A DNA stretch of 64,000 nt, taken from contig NC_056037.1 in the NCBI RefSeq assembly GCF_004379255.2, forward strand, positions 11,294,902 to 11,358,901, in the 5' to 3' direction. Position 1 is the stretch's first letter, and each line of letters begins with the position of its first letter. A program made the translations under genes and the position numbers. The notes below the pieces were generated by a model, which had not been told where the DNA came from, did not search any database, and saw only the letters and a list, made by a program, of their open reading frames with translations. Shown in pieces: positions 10,001 to 20,900 of this stretch. This stretch comes from Salvia splendens. Lineage: Eukaryota > Streptophyta > Magnoliopsida > Lamiales > Lamiaceae.

Positions 10001-11101
10001 TCTTTATGGACTAAAACAAGCCCCCAAGCAATGGCATCAAAAGTTTGATGACGTGGTGTTGTCTAATGGTTTTGTATTAAACCAAGCAGACAAATGTGTA
10101 TATAGCAAATTTGATACCAATGGTAAAGGGGTGATCATTTGCCTATATGTAGATGACATGTTGATCTTTGGTACTGACCAAGATCAAGTGGACAAAACAA
10201 AGGAATTTTTGTCATCTAAGTTTGAGATGAAAGACATGGGGAAGGCTGATGTGATTCTTGGAATAAAGATCACACATGGAGAACAACTAATTTCCATTTC
10301 TCAATCACACTATATTGAGAAGGTGTTGGAAAAATTCAATTTCAAGGATTTTTCTCCAGTTAAGACTCCTTTTGATCCTGGTGCAAAACTCGTGCCTAAT
10401 AAAGGGGTTGCTGTAAATCAGCTTGAATATTCAAAGGCTTTGGATCACTCATGTATGCTATGATTAGTACTAGACCCGATATAGCCTTTGCAGTTGGAAA
10501 ATTGAGTCGATATACTCACAATCCAAGTTTAATCCATTGGCAAGCAATGAATCGAGTATTTAAATACTTAAAAGGAACCATGGATTATAGTTTGTCTTAT
10601 TATGGATTTCCTTCTGTTCTTGAAGGTTATTCGGATGCAAGTTGGATTACCAATATGGAAGATCATTCTTCCACAAGTGGTTGGGTATTCCGTCTTGGAG
10701 GTGGTGCTATATGTTGGGCATCAAAGAAACAAACTTGTATCACAAATTCAACAATGGAATCAGAGTTTGTGGCATTAGCAGCAGCCGGTAAAGAGGCTGA
10801 ATGGCTAAGGAATTTAATTTATGAAATTCCATTGTGGCCTAAACCGATATCGCCCATATCTATCAGATGCGATAGTGCAGCTACCTTGGCTAAGACATAT
10901 AGTCAAGTGTATAATGGAAAGTCAAGACACTTAGGTGTTAGACATAGCATGATTCGTGAACTTATTATGGATGGAGTGATATCTGTGGAGTTTGTGAGAA
11001 CTCATGACAATTTAGCCGATCATTTAACCAAAGGGTTAAGTAGAGATCTTGTGCACAAGTCGGCTATAGGGATGGGATTAAAGTCTACTACAAATCTTTG
11101 A
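7088..11101 (+). pseudogene. Copia 1 gag-pol, frameshifted
   Basis: The gag start ATG is at 7088, followed by FAGQDFRRWQKKM-type Copia gag. A frameshift near 7481-7497 moves to the frame of 7419-10463. That frame contains a CCHC knuckle (CWKCGKSGHFKRDC, about 7860-7902), protease (WWVDSGATCHVC, about 8071), GAG-pre-integrase (LWHARLGHVHYKRL), integrase (FIDDATRY, RTDRGGEY, NGVAERKNR) and RT (YKARLVIQGF to YVDDMLIFG). A second frameshift near 10440-10455 moves to the RNase H frame (WITNMEDHSSTSG; SKKQTCITNSTMESEF), which stops at 11101. The RT motif A reads HQMGVKTAF, with Gly (9888-9890) where Asp is catalytic. The enzyme could not work even if the frames were repaired. Confidence 0.9.
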
Positions 11102-11623
11102 TATTAAGATACCCAATTCCCATTTAGTATGATACTAGATGCTGAATTCAATGTGGAAGACTTAATATTTGGAGATTGGAACACATTGAAGAATCATCCC
11201 AAGGTATGTGTTCAAACCTACAAGTTAAGGAGGTTGAATGTATATATTCTTAATAGTTCTTTGAAAAATTGCATATGTAGGTGCAAGAATAAAGGAACTA
11301 CCTATATAAGCATGAAGGTTAGCCGCTTCAAGAAGCTAGGACTTGGCTTCGACATGTTTATGAAGGATAAGGACATAGGCTAGTAAAAAATAGTGTCAAG
11401 AAAGAACATATTAGTATGTAAACTTTTGTGTACATTATCTTCGTGTATTCAAAGTGAGTTCCCATGGTTCAATCCTTAGAGACACCATGTGTATTCGAAT
11501 GTATGGAATGTATAATGTGCTAAGGTGAAATTCAATCGTTATGATATTTCATTTATGCAAAAGTTTGAATTTTGTGATTACTTGTTTTAGTTAATCAAGG
11601 ATTGCACTAAAATAGGGGAGGAT
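11102..11623 (+). other. Copia 1 3' untranslated tail and polypurine tract
   Basis: This lies between the RNase H stop and the 3' LTR. An 84-codon frame at 11129-11383 has no recognisable similarity. The purine run aataggggaggat (11611-11623) abuts the LTR and is the likely polypurine tract. Confidence 0.55.
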
Positions 11624-12114
11624 TGTTGGATATTTTAGTGTAATTGGATTAACTTGATTGATCAATATAATTATAACGAGACATCAAATAAGTTGGAAGT
11701 GCGGAGTGCACACTTATTTGAATTCGTTATGATTAGACGGGGGTTCGGGGGCAGCGCCCCCGAGAGCGGGGTCCAAGGGGCAGAGCCCCTGGCTGGGGTC
11801 GAGCTGTGCAGAAATCTTCATCCGGAAATAGAATTTTCGATAATTGAAGGACCAAATTGCAATTTTATAACCCGCCAACAATCAGTTATTTTCGGTTGTG
11901 AAATGAAGGGATGCAACGTTTCATCCTAAACCTCTACATATTGATCGATTTCTGGTTCGAAAAGTAGGACAAGAAAAAGACATACGAAATTGTTTTACAC
12001 CTGAATTGTATCCGATCAAATTTTTGATAGAACCGTCAAATATATTTGATCTGAAAGTGTTCTTCACGCCTTTCAGTTTATCAGTTTGTTCACATTCTCT
12101 GTTTATCACTAACA
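11624..12114 (+). repeat. 3' LTR of Copia 1
   Basis: 491 bp. It matches the 5' LTR apart from the indel described there and a few substitutions. Confidence 0.9.
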
Positions 12115-12297
12115 TGGCGGAATCTGAATTTCACGCAAATAGCAATGTGGATCAATATTGTTGCGTACAGCGAGATTCCCTGACTGCAAGTTTGATGTCG
12201 ATGATTTGGATTGCCTTTTTAATTGATCAGCCTCTCGATGTTAATGTTTGTATCAACAAGCCTTACAAATTGACGAACATCATATATACCCTGCATA
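12115..12297 (+). pseudogene. Possible 3' remainder of the split small ORF
   Basis: Wedged between two Copia elements. In one frame it reads DCKFDVDDLDCLFN before a stop; other frames are short. It would join the 5' part at 6414-6601 if Copia 1 were absent, but the frame changes between them, so the gene was already broken or has decayed since. Confidence 0.35.
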
Positions 12298-12842
12298 TGT
12301 TTTTGTTATTGGCTTGATCAACCAAGAAGGAGATGACTTGATCAAGCCATCGATCAAGCGTGTTGATCGTGGTCGTAATGGCGGCCAACTTGATCAAGCT
12401 ATGAATCATGGTCGTAATGGCCAAGTTGATCTAGCTGTGGACCGAGGTGTCAAGCCACTGGACCTCACTGTACGTTGCGTCGATGCGAATGCGACAAAGA
12501 AGATTGAAGCACGTGCTATGCAAGGAGAGCCACGAGCTGAAGCCAAGGACAAGCCAAGCCAGACAGCTAAGGTGGAGGACCACACTTGTACTTGGAGAGA
12601 CGTGCTGATACGTGGATTAAAGAAGAAGGAATCGTTGCAGAGTTAGTTTTCATTAACAGAGTTAGTTTTGATTAGTCTTGTACTATGGAGATTAAGGAGA
12701 GATTCTGGATCATTCCAATATGCAGTATAGGTAATAGGATCTGGCTGTAAGTTCAATCAATCAATGAAAAACATAGTCGTTGCCTTCTCACAGTAATGTT
12801 CAAGTGTATTTTCTTTATTATGCTTTTGTGTGTATTCTTTCA
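12298..12842 (+). repeat. 5' LTR of Copia 2
   Basis: It matches the right LTR from attggcttgatcaac onward and ends tattctttca. The start is placed at the tgt that lines up with the right LTR's tgttaaaag. Confidence 0.75.
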
Positions 12843-12854
12843 TGGTATCAGAGC
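12843..12854 (+). other. Copia 2 primer-binding site
   Basis: The 12-mer tggtatcagagc abuts the LTR. This is the standard plant Copia site complementary to initiator tRNA-Met. Confidence 0.85.
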
Positions 12855-12909
12855 AAGATCCTGGTGATCTTGTCTCTACTTTCCTTTTCCTTCTGTGTTT
12901 GTTCCAAAT

Positions 12910-15511
12910 ATGGCAAGCTCCAGCTCTTCATCTGGAGGCATTACTCAGAGTCAAGGGGCTCAGCCACTCTATGCACAGCAGCTACCTCCAATTTCAGTAA
13001 AGCTGACTGATGCGAATTTCTTGATGTGGCAACAACAGGTTGATGCCACGGCCTATGGATATGATCTTGAAGGGTATCTGAATGGAGATAAGAAAGCTCC
13101 ACCCCAGACAATTTTTATTGCAGAGGGAGAAGGAGGTTCGGTCATGAATGAAGATTTTGTTTCATGGCAGAGACAAGATAGGAGAGTAGCAGCCTGGTTG
13201 CTCTCATCTCTCTCAGAAGGAGCTCTGGGTCTTGTTGTTGGTTTGAGATCTGCAAGGGGCATCTGGAGTGCCCTTGAGACTAACTTTGCTAGCAGATCCA
13301 CAGCAAAGATCATGCAATACCGGCAACAAATGCAAAATCAGAAAAATGACTCACTGACTATGAGTGAGTATATTGGAAAAATGAGAAACTACTTTGATCT
13401 TCTATGATCAGTAGGGTGCAGAGTGTCTGAAGATGAGCAAGTGATGCACATCCTTGGAGGTTTGGGACAGGAGTATGATCCTGCTGTATGTACAATCAGC
13501 TCAAGGTCTGATTCATGGAGCTTGGGAGATGCTACTGCCTTCCTGCTCACATTTGAGTCAAGAATGGAGTCTATGAAGTCTAACTCTTCCAGTGCTGAGG
13601 GCTCTCAACCCCTTCTGAATTTAGTACATCAATCAAACTAGAAAAGGGATTTTAATCCATATAATCCCAGATTTGACTCAGGAAATGGCATAGGGGGATC
13701 AAGGAGTCAGATATGAGGTCGAGGTGGAAGAGGTTTTGGTAGAGGAAATAGCAAGGTGGCGTGTCAGCTGTGTGATAAACCTGGGCACACTGTAGCTAAG
13801 TGTTGGCATAGATTTGAGCAGAACTATGCTCCTCCACAGCCACAACAGCCTCAGTTCAGAGGAAATACTCCTAGTCAACACCAAGGGTTCTTCAATCCAT
13901 CAGCACATTTGGTCCACACAGCAGTTGCTAAGCCTCCTCCCTCCCTGAGTTCTGGAACTCTGTCTGAATTTGGCTTTGACTCAAATGCTTCAACAAGCTG
14001 GTATCCAGATTCTGGAGCCACCCACCATGTCTCTGGAGATTTGAGCAACCTCAATATCAGTTCAGAATACATTGGAGGTAAACACCTCTTGCTTGGATAT
14101 GGTTCTTCTATTGCTATTTCTAATATTGGAGAGTCTGAATTAGCAAATCACTCTGCTAGTTTTACTAGAAAGCTCACCCTAAAGAGTCTCCTACATGTCC
14201 CTGGCATCACCAAAAACCTACTTAGTGTCTTTAAGTTTGCTAGAGATATCTCTGTCTTTTTTGAGTTTCACCCTGATTTTTGTTTTGTCAAGGACCTGGG
14301 AACCCGGGAAATCGTGCTCAAGGGAACTTTTGACAAGGGCTTATACCACTTCCTAGTAGACCATTCACCAATCAAGAGAACCTCTAGCTCCATCACTTCA
14401 TTTCATGTTTCTGATCCTTCCAATCAAGGCTGCCCAATCATCCACTCAATCAGCTCCACTGCTCCAGTAGTTAGTGATGTTCCTAAGTGTAATTCTAGTC
14501 TTACTTTAGCCTTGTGGCATAATAGACTAGGTCACCCTACTCTAGAAATTGTCAAAGAAGTTCTCAGAAGCTGCAATGTTCCTTTTAATTCAATGAATGG
14601 CTCTCATGTTTGTCACTCATATTGCTTTTCTAAGGCTCATAGACTGCCTTATAATGCCTCTGAATCGATTGCTTCCTCTCCTCTTGAACTCATACATAGT
14701 GATCTCTGGGATCCATCTCCAGTAATCTCAAGGAATTGCTACAGATACTATGTCTCTTTTGTTGATCATTACTCAAGGTTTACTTAGATATATCTATAAT
14801 GCTAAGCTTTACAGGAGCATTGTTGGTGCACTTCAATATGCTGCTATTACAAGACCAGACATCAACTTTGCTGTTAATAAGGTGAGTCAATACATGGCCT
14901 CACCTCTTGATACTCACTGGAGAGCAGTTAAACGCATTCTAAGGTATCTATCAGGCACTCTGGACTTTGGGATTCAGATTCTTAAATCAAATGGCATATT
15001 ATCTGCATTTTCTGATTCTGATTGGGCAGCAGACCTAGATGATAGACGGTCTACTACTGGTTTCTGCACCTATTTTGGCAAGAGCCTCATTTCATGGTGT
15101 GTGAAGAAACAAACTGTTGTAGCTAGGTCCAGCACTGAGGCTGAATACAGAAGCCTAGCTCATGCTGCAGCTGAGGTTACTTGGCTCAGTTCTGCCCTAG
15201 GAGAGTTGAGGCTCTCAACCCATTCAGAGCTTGTGATTTGGGTAGACAACCTAAGTGCTATTGTTCTTGCTTCCAATCCTGTTCTACATGCCAGAACTAA
15301 ACACATCGAGCTTGATATTCACTTTGTTAGAGACAAGGTTCTTAACAGAGACATCGAGCTAAGACATGTTCCTACTCAAGATCAAGTGGCTGACATCTTT
15401 ACGAAGCCACTTGGACAGCAACTTTTCATGAAGCTCAGAAACAGACTTGGTGTAGTTTCTCTAGCTTCACTCAGTTTGAGGGGGGTGTTAAAAGTCTCAA
15501 GATTGGCTTGA
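12910..15511 (+). pseudogene. Copia 2 gag-pol remnant with deletion and nonsense codons
   Basis: The frame from ATG 12910 encodes Copia gag (LTDANFLMWQQQV), then a CCHC knuckle (CQLCDKPGHTVAKC, about 13759), protease (WYPDSGATHHVSGD, about 14000) and GAG-pre-integrase (LWHNRLGHPTLEIV). It stops just after the integrase start (FVDHYSRFT). In-frame stops lie at 13405-13407, 13639-13641 and about 13714. Past the deletion junction near 14790-14800 the sequence resumes in another frame with the RT end (LYRSIVGALQYAAITRPDI) and RNase H (DSDWAADLDDRRSTTG; KKQTVVARSSTEAEYR). The frame ends at 15511, slightly inside the 3' LTR. The polyprotein is not functional. Confidence 0.88.
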
Positions 15512-16073
15512 TCAACAAGAAGGAGATGGCTTGATCAAGCCATCGATCAAGTGTGTTGAACGAGATGGCTTGATCAAGCCATCGATCAAGCGTGTTGATC
15601 GTGGTTGTAATGGCGACCAACTTGATCAAGCTATGAATCATGGTCGTAATGGCCATGTTGATCAAGTTGTGGATCGAGGTGTCAAGCCACTGGACCTCAC
15701 TGTACGTTGTGTCTATGCGAATGCGACAAAGAAGATTGAAGCATGTGCTGTGCAAGGAGAGCCACGAGCTGAAGCCAAGGACAAGCCAAGCAAGACAGCT
15801 AAGGTGGAGGACCACACTTGTACTTTGAGAGACGTGTCGATACGTGGATTAAAGAAGAAGGAATCGTTGAAGAGTTAGCTTTGATTAACATAGTTAGTTT
15901 TTATTAGTCTTGTACTATAGAGATTAAGGAAAGATTCTGGATCATTCCAATATTCAGTATAAGTAATAGGATCTGGCTGTAAGTTCAATCAATCAATGAA
16001 AAACTAGTCGTTGCCTTCTCAAAGTAATGTTCAAGTTTACTTTCTTTATTATGTTTTTGTGTGTATTCTTTCA
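15486..16073 (+). repeat. 3' LTR of Copia 2
   Basis: 588 bp, from tgttaaaagtctc to tattctttca. It is longer than the 5' LTR because of a 39-bp tandem duplication at 15523-15600. Confidence 0.85.
15523..15600 (+). repeat. 39-bp tandem duplication inside the Copia 2 3' LTR
   Basis: Two copies of a unit beginning gagatggcttgatcaagcc, starting at 15523 and 15562. The unit itself holds the palindrome cttgatcaag, and the 5' LTR has only one copy. Confidence 0.8.
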
Positions 16074-16306
16074 TCGGAAACGTATCGGAAGTGATCATGT
16101 GTAAGAAACAAGGTATTTTTTTATAAAATTAATTTTTTTTATATAACTATTAAAAGAGGAGTTTTTCTAAGAAATCAAATGAATCTAGATTTTAGGAGGC
16201 AACAAAGTTTTTTATGAATATTATCACTTTTATTTAACATATCTTTTACAAATTCAATATATTCTCTCGGAATAATGTTAAGAATAATTTTTGGCTTTCT
16301 ATTCTA
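16074..16306. other. AT-rich spacer between elements
   Basis: No ORF or recognisable repeat. Confidence 0.4.
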
Positions 16307-16476
16307 CTCCCTCATTCCTGCTTTAGCAGTCTCAATTACTTTTCTACACTCGTTTTGTATCTCTACATTATTCTCTCTCTTAATTTACCATTTTTCTCCA
16401 CTTTAACTATTTATTATCATTTTTACAAAACGAGTACACAAAAGTAACCGGGGCTGCTAAAGCGGGACGGAGAGAG
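16307..16476. mobile_element. Stowaway-type MITE, 170 bp
   Basis: The ends ctccctcattcctgctttag and ctaaagcgggacggagagag form inverted repeats, flanked by TA at 16305-16306 and 16477-16478. This is the Tc1/mariner-type CTCCCTCCGTCCC terminus. The interior is also partly palindromic (cactcgttttg...acaaaacgagt). Confidence 0.85.
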
Positions 16477-16478
16477 TA

Positions 16479-16770
16479 GCATCTTAGCTTGCAATTTAAG
16501 AGCAGTATGTATGTTGTTCGGTTTTCGATTCGACATCAAGTTCGTCAGTGCCTACAAGTTTGAGGTGTTTTTAGTCGATAGGAGGAAGGTAGTTTCATTG
16601 CCTAAAGGATTTTAGATGAAAAATGCTTAGTCATCCGCCGCCACACTCTAACTTCGCCGATCCTTCGCGCCTTCACAAGCGCCAACCCAAGTAGGAAACC
16701 TAGAAGAGGTAGTTGTCGACTATGAAGAGAAGAGGCCGATGTGGAAGGAGATGAGGATGTGACAAGAAGG
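16479..16770. other. Gene-free flank of Copia 3
   Basis: Mixed-composition sequence with a GC-richer patch (16630-16700). No convincing ORF. Confidence 0.35.
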
Positions 16771-17260
16771 TGTTGGAATCGTGCTTGGTCAAATGAGTTT
16801 GACTAATAATAAAAGTTAGAAGACATTTAATTTTGTGAAATTAAATGCAATAGCGTCGATCTACGTTCCGAGTAGATGACAGTAGTATATTCATTTTCTC
16901 AAATCCGATTCCCGGTGAGTGAGAAATAATATATTAAAGTTGGTCACAATAAAGCTAGAAATGAGCTATGGGAAAAACTAAGGGATTAATTAACTAAGCG
17001 TTAATTATCCCACATCGGGGATGATAAACTTCTTTGATGAAGTATTCCCGCCGCCGCCCGCCCGCGAGCCGCGCACCGTGCCCCGTGCACCGAGCGTCGG
17101 GTGTCGGGTGCCGTGTGCCTTGTGCTTTGTGCCTTGGCAATTGGTCTTTGGGCTGTTCTTTGGAGCTGGTCGTTGAGCGTGGTTCAAGCCACGCTTGTTC
17201 TTTTTAGACCGCCCCAAACTCCACTCTATCCCCGACGGGTCCTGGTCCACGTCATGTTTC

Positions 17261-17374
17261 CGCTGGACCCCGACGCATAACGGGAGATAAAATGTCCCCT
17301 CTGGACCCCGACGCATAACGGGAGACAAAAGGTCCCCGCTGGACCCCGACGAATAACGGGAGACAAAAGGTCCC
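17261..17374 (+). repeat. 38-bp tandem repeat, three copies, in Copia 3 LTR
   Basis: Units start at 17261, 17299 and 17337, each reading like ctggaccccgacgcataacg followed by ggaga(t/c)aaaa. The period is exactly 38 bp. It lies about 170-280 bp upstream of the LTR TATA box, where U3 enhancer repeats usually sit. Confidence 0.85.
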
Positions 17375-17541
17375 GACGGTCCATGGTGTATCCCATCGTG
17401 TAGCAAGTCCAGGTGCGTCGTGTCTCTTCAGCTCCCAATTGCTAGTGCACCAGTCAATAACCCCCGGCGGTTACAGTCAAGCCATCATGGCACACATAAT
17501 GGTTGTTGACTCCATCAATGCCCCTGCGGGTGGACTTGGCC

Positions 17542-17549
17542 TATAAATA
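17542..17549 (+). promoter_or_regulatory. TATA box of Copia 3 LTR
   Basis: The octamer tataaata sits downstream of the tandem repeats. A diverged equivalent is found in the old LTR remnant near 3630. Confidence 0.55.
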
Positions 17550-17990
17550 TGCATGCATCCATTGCATTCTTTACACAACATACACAAGCATTCTTGCATA
17601 CAAGCTCTCTCCCTCTCTGCATAATCTTTCCGTCGAAACTCTGCCCCCGTCTTACTCCCGTTCGCCGGAGCTCTGCTACTAGCGGTGCTGCTACTTCAGA
17701 GACGAAGTCGTTTTATCTTTGAGGACGACACGCCAAACCGAGAGCACTACCGGGGCGTATCTCGTCTTGCGGAAAGAGGACTCCTCGACTCGGCTTACCG
17801 CTTTCCACATATTCCTTTTCATGTAATATTTTTCAGTTGTTTCCGTGTAAATTTCCTTGTTTTATTTTCCGTGTAATTTTTGCCCGGCAAGTTTGTATCT
17901 CATATTTCCAGCAATCGCAAAATGAGATATTCTTGCCACTAAAGAAGCTTACACACACCAACTGAACTTAATCAACACCTTTGCTCGGAG

Positions 17991-20900
17991 ATGTCAACTG
18001 ACCCGTCTACCGCCGCTGCCACCGTTCCATCCACTATATCCCCCGTTGCACCCGTCAACACGTCGTCGGACATAATGATGATTCCGACTTCTGGTTTCTC
18101 AACTTCTTCCTCAACAACCCCTTGGGTGTTTTACAACCCCATTAGGATGGTTTCCGGATTCACCTCGAGTGGATTGGTCGGTTCCACTTTCAGTGGTTCC
18201 ATTGGATCCTTCATTGGGTCGAGTGTCGGGGCATTCGGGAACGGCAGGGGTGCTGGATCCTTCAGGGTCAACATGAGTGCTAGCTCCTTCTGGGGCAGCA
18301 CGGGTGCTAGCTCTTTCGGGGGTAGTACGGGTACTGGACCCTTCGGGGTCGGCACGGGTGGATCCATCGGGATCGGCACGGGTGCTTAAACCTTCGGGGT
18401 CGGCACAAATGCGGGGGCCTCCATGCTCTACGCAATTATGGGGGGTATTTTGTCCCACCCAATTGCTAGCTCCTACGGGGGCAACGGACTTGGTCCCTTT
18501 CATGGGACAAACTCGGCACCAATGGCACCAAGGATGATGCCACCCGCCGAGAAGCCATCAAAGTTCACGGGAACGGATTTCAAGAGATGGCAACAGAAAA
18601 TGTTGTTCTACCTAACAACGTTGGGCGTCGTGAACTTCCTCAAGGAGAACAAGCCAACCCCGCCAAGTGAGGACGAGGCACGTGTCGAGATGTACGTCAA
18701 GTATGACGTTTGGCGCAAAGGACACTATCTTTGTAAAAACTTTATTTTAAGTGCTTTAGATGATAGTCTCTACAACGTGTACTGTATTATTCCCACATCA
18801 AAACAAGTGTGGGAAATGCTTGATAAGAAGTATCATAGTGATGATGCGGGCACTAAGAAATTTGTAATAGCCAAGTACTTGGACTACAAAATGGTCGATT
18901 CCCGACCAATCATGGACCAAGTGCAAGAGTTCCAGCTGATCATCCACGACATCGCCACCGAGGGAATGGCCCTGCCCGAAGCTTTCACGGCGGGCACGGT
19001 CATTGAAAAACTTCCACCCGGCTGGAAGGACTTCAAGAGCTACCTTAAGCACAAGCGAAAGGAGATGAATCTTGAAGACTTGATCGTGAAGCTGCACATT
19101 GAGTCAGACGTGCGCAAACGCGATGATTTGGCTAAGGGTCATGCCCCACCTGTTGCAAAGGCCAATCTGTTGGAGCGGGGTGGTCCCTCCATCAAACGCT
19201 CCCGTCCAGCTGCAAAGTACAAGGGCAAGAGGAAGCAGCCTGCGAGGAAGGTTGAAGGCAACTGCTACAACTGTGGCAAACCTGACCACTTTTCCAAAGA
19301 CTGCCGCAAGCTGAAGAAGAAGCCGGCTGCCCACGTTGTTGAAAAAGAGTTCAAGGACTAGGATGAAAGTGACCTTATTCCTGTGGTCACGGAAGAAGTC
19401 AACCTTGTTGATAACAAAGGTGGTTGGTACATCGACACTGGAGCTACTGCCCACGTCTGTGCCGATAAGAGCAAGTTCACCTTCTACACCTCTGTTGAAT
19501 GGAGGAAAATCAATATGGGGAATCAAGCCTCGTCTCAAGTCCTCGGCATTGGGGACGTGATTCTCATGATGACGTTCGGCGTCACCATTACCTTGAAGGA
19601 TGTGCTGCACGTCCCGGACATCGGCAAGAACCTAGTGTCAGGATCAATACTAGTGAATAAGGGGTTTAAACTTGTATTCGAATCTGATAGGTTTTCTTTG
19701 TACAAGTTTGGAAAGTCACTCGGAAAAGGCTTTGTAACCGATGGACTTTTCAAGCTTAGTGTAGCTACACGCCATGTCCCTAAGCCGTTGGCTAATAATA
19801 AGAATGCATCTATTTCTTCTTACTTGACTGAGTGTTCTAACTTGTGGCACAATAGATTTGGACATGTAAATCCAAATGCCATTAAAAGATTAGTAAGTTT
19901 AGATTCACTAAAGGCAAATGAAGTAGAAACTCAAAACAAATGTGAAACTTGTCTCTAGGCGAAAATGATTAAGTTACCGTTTCATTCGGTTGAACGGAAC
20001 ACGAAACCCCTTGAATTAATTCACACGGACGTATGTGACTTAAAATTGGTGCAAACAATAGGTGGTAAAAAATACTTTATCACATTCATAGATGATTGCA
20101 CAAGATATTGTTATGTCTATCTTTGAAGAAGTAAAGACGAAGCAATAGAAGTGTTCAAAAATTATAAGAACGAAGTCGAGAATCAATTTGGATGTAAAAT
20201 AAAATGATTCGAAGTGATAGATAAGGTGAATACGTAGCCCCGTTTAAGGATTTATGCAACGCAAGTGGTATAATTCATCAAACGACTGCTTCATACTCAC
20301 CACAATCTAATGGTGTTGCAGAACGCAAGAATCGAACTCTCAAAGAGATGATGAATGCGTTACTGATCAGTTCAGGGATGCCCCAGAATATGTGGGGGGA
20401 AACTGTTTTGACAGCCAACTACATCCTAAACAAAATCCCACGCAAAGGTAAGGACGTTACTCCTTATGAGTTGTGGAAAGGAAGGAAGTCATCCTACAAA
20501 TACCTCAAAGTGTGGGGGTATTTGGCAAAGGTGATGGTTCCTCCGCCCAAAGAAGTTACAATCGGTCCTAAAACGGTTGACTGCATCTTCATTGGGTATG
20601 TACTTAATAGTAGTGCATATCGATTTGTTGTCCACAAGTTTGAAATATCGATTGTGACCGTGGGAACAACAATCGAGTCAAGAAATGTTGTATTTCTTGA
20701 AAATATATTTCCTCGCAAAGACAAGGAAAGTATTGCACTCAATTCTGAGACGAGAATTGATGATGAAACCACTAGTTCTAAATCAGTGGATGAAGAGCCA
20801 GAATCGCGCAAACGAACAAGGCCTGATCCAAACAATGCGGTACCAAGACGTGGTAGTAGGGTCAGAACACCAAAGACATTTGGTCCTGACTATATTGCAT

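Larger units (their letters stand above)
6602..12114 (+). mobile_element. Copia retrotransposon 1, nearly full length
   Basis: It has LTRs of 461 bp (6602-7062) and 491 bp (11624-12114), both starting TGTTGGATATTTTAG and ending CACTAACA. The 5-bp target duplication has one mismatch (tagcg 6597-6601, tggcg 12115-12119). Inside are gag, protease, integrase, reverse transcriptase and RNase H in Copia order. The LTR length difference comes from about 30 bp of GC-rich repeat missing from the 5' copy. Few substitutions separate the LTRs, so it is fairly young, but it is inactive through two frameshifts and a lost RT catalytic Asp. Confidence 0.92.
12298..16073 (+). mobile_element. Copia retrotransposon 2, internally deleted
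   Basis: LTRs lie at about 12298-12842 (545 bp) and 15486-16073 (588 bp). The classic Copia primer site tggtatcagagc follows the left LTR at 12843, and a gaggggg purine tract (about 15479-15485) precedes the right one. The interior runs from gag to the start of integrase, then jumps to the end of RT plus RNase H, so most of integrase and RT is deleted. The first bases of the left LTR differ from the right, and no matching target duplication was found, so the left edge is approximate. Confidence 0.85.
16771..17910 (+). repeat. 5' LTR of Copia 3 (end approximate)
   Basis: Homologous to 23008-23406 over its first 330 bp or so, with an internal deletion near 17043. The right limit is set near tttccagca because the other LTR is truncated and no primer site is recognisable. 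It contains a very GC-rich block (17040-17120), a 3-copy tandem repeat, and a TATA box at 17542-17549. Confidence 0.7.

Noticed and set aside
11129..11383. 84-codon ORF after Copia 1 RNase H
   Set aside because: Lies in the non-coding 3' tail of the element, and no family is recognised.
15523..15600. Possible CRISPR-like or satellite array
   Set aside because: Only two units with no spacer; it is a duplication within an LTR.
17005..17438. Minus-strand ORFs in the Copia 3 LTR
   Set aside because: They arise from the GC-rich LTR and its 38-bp tandem repeat, not from a gene.
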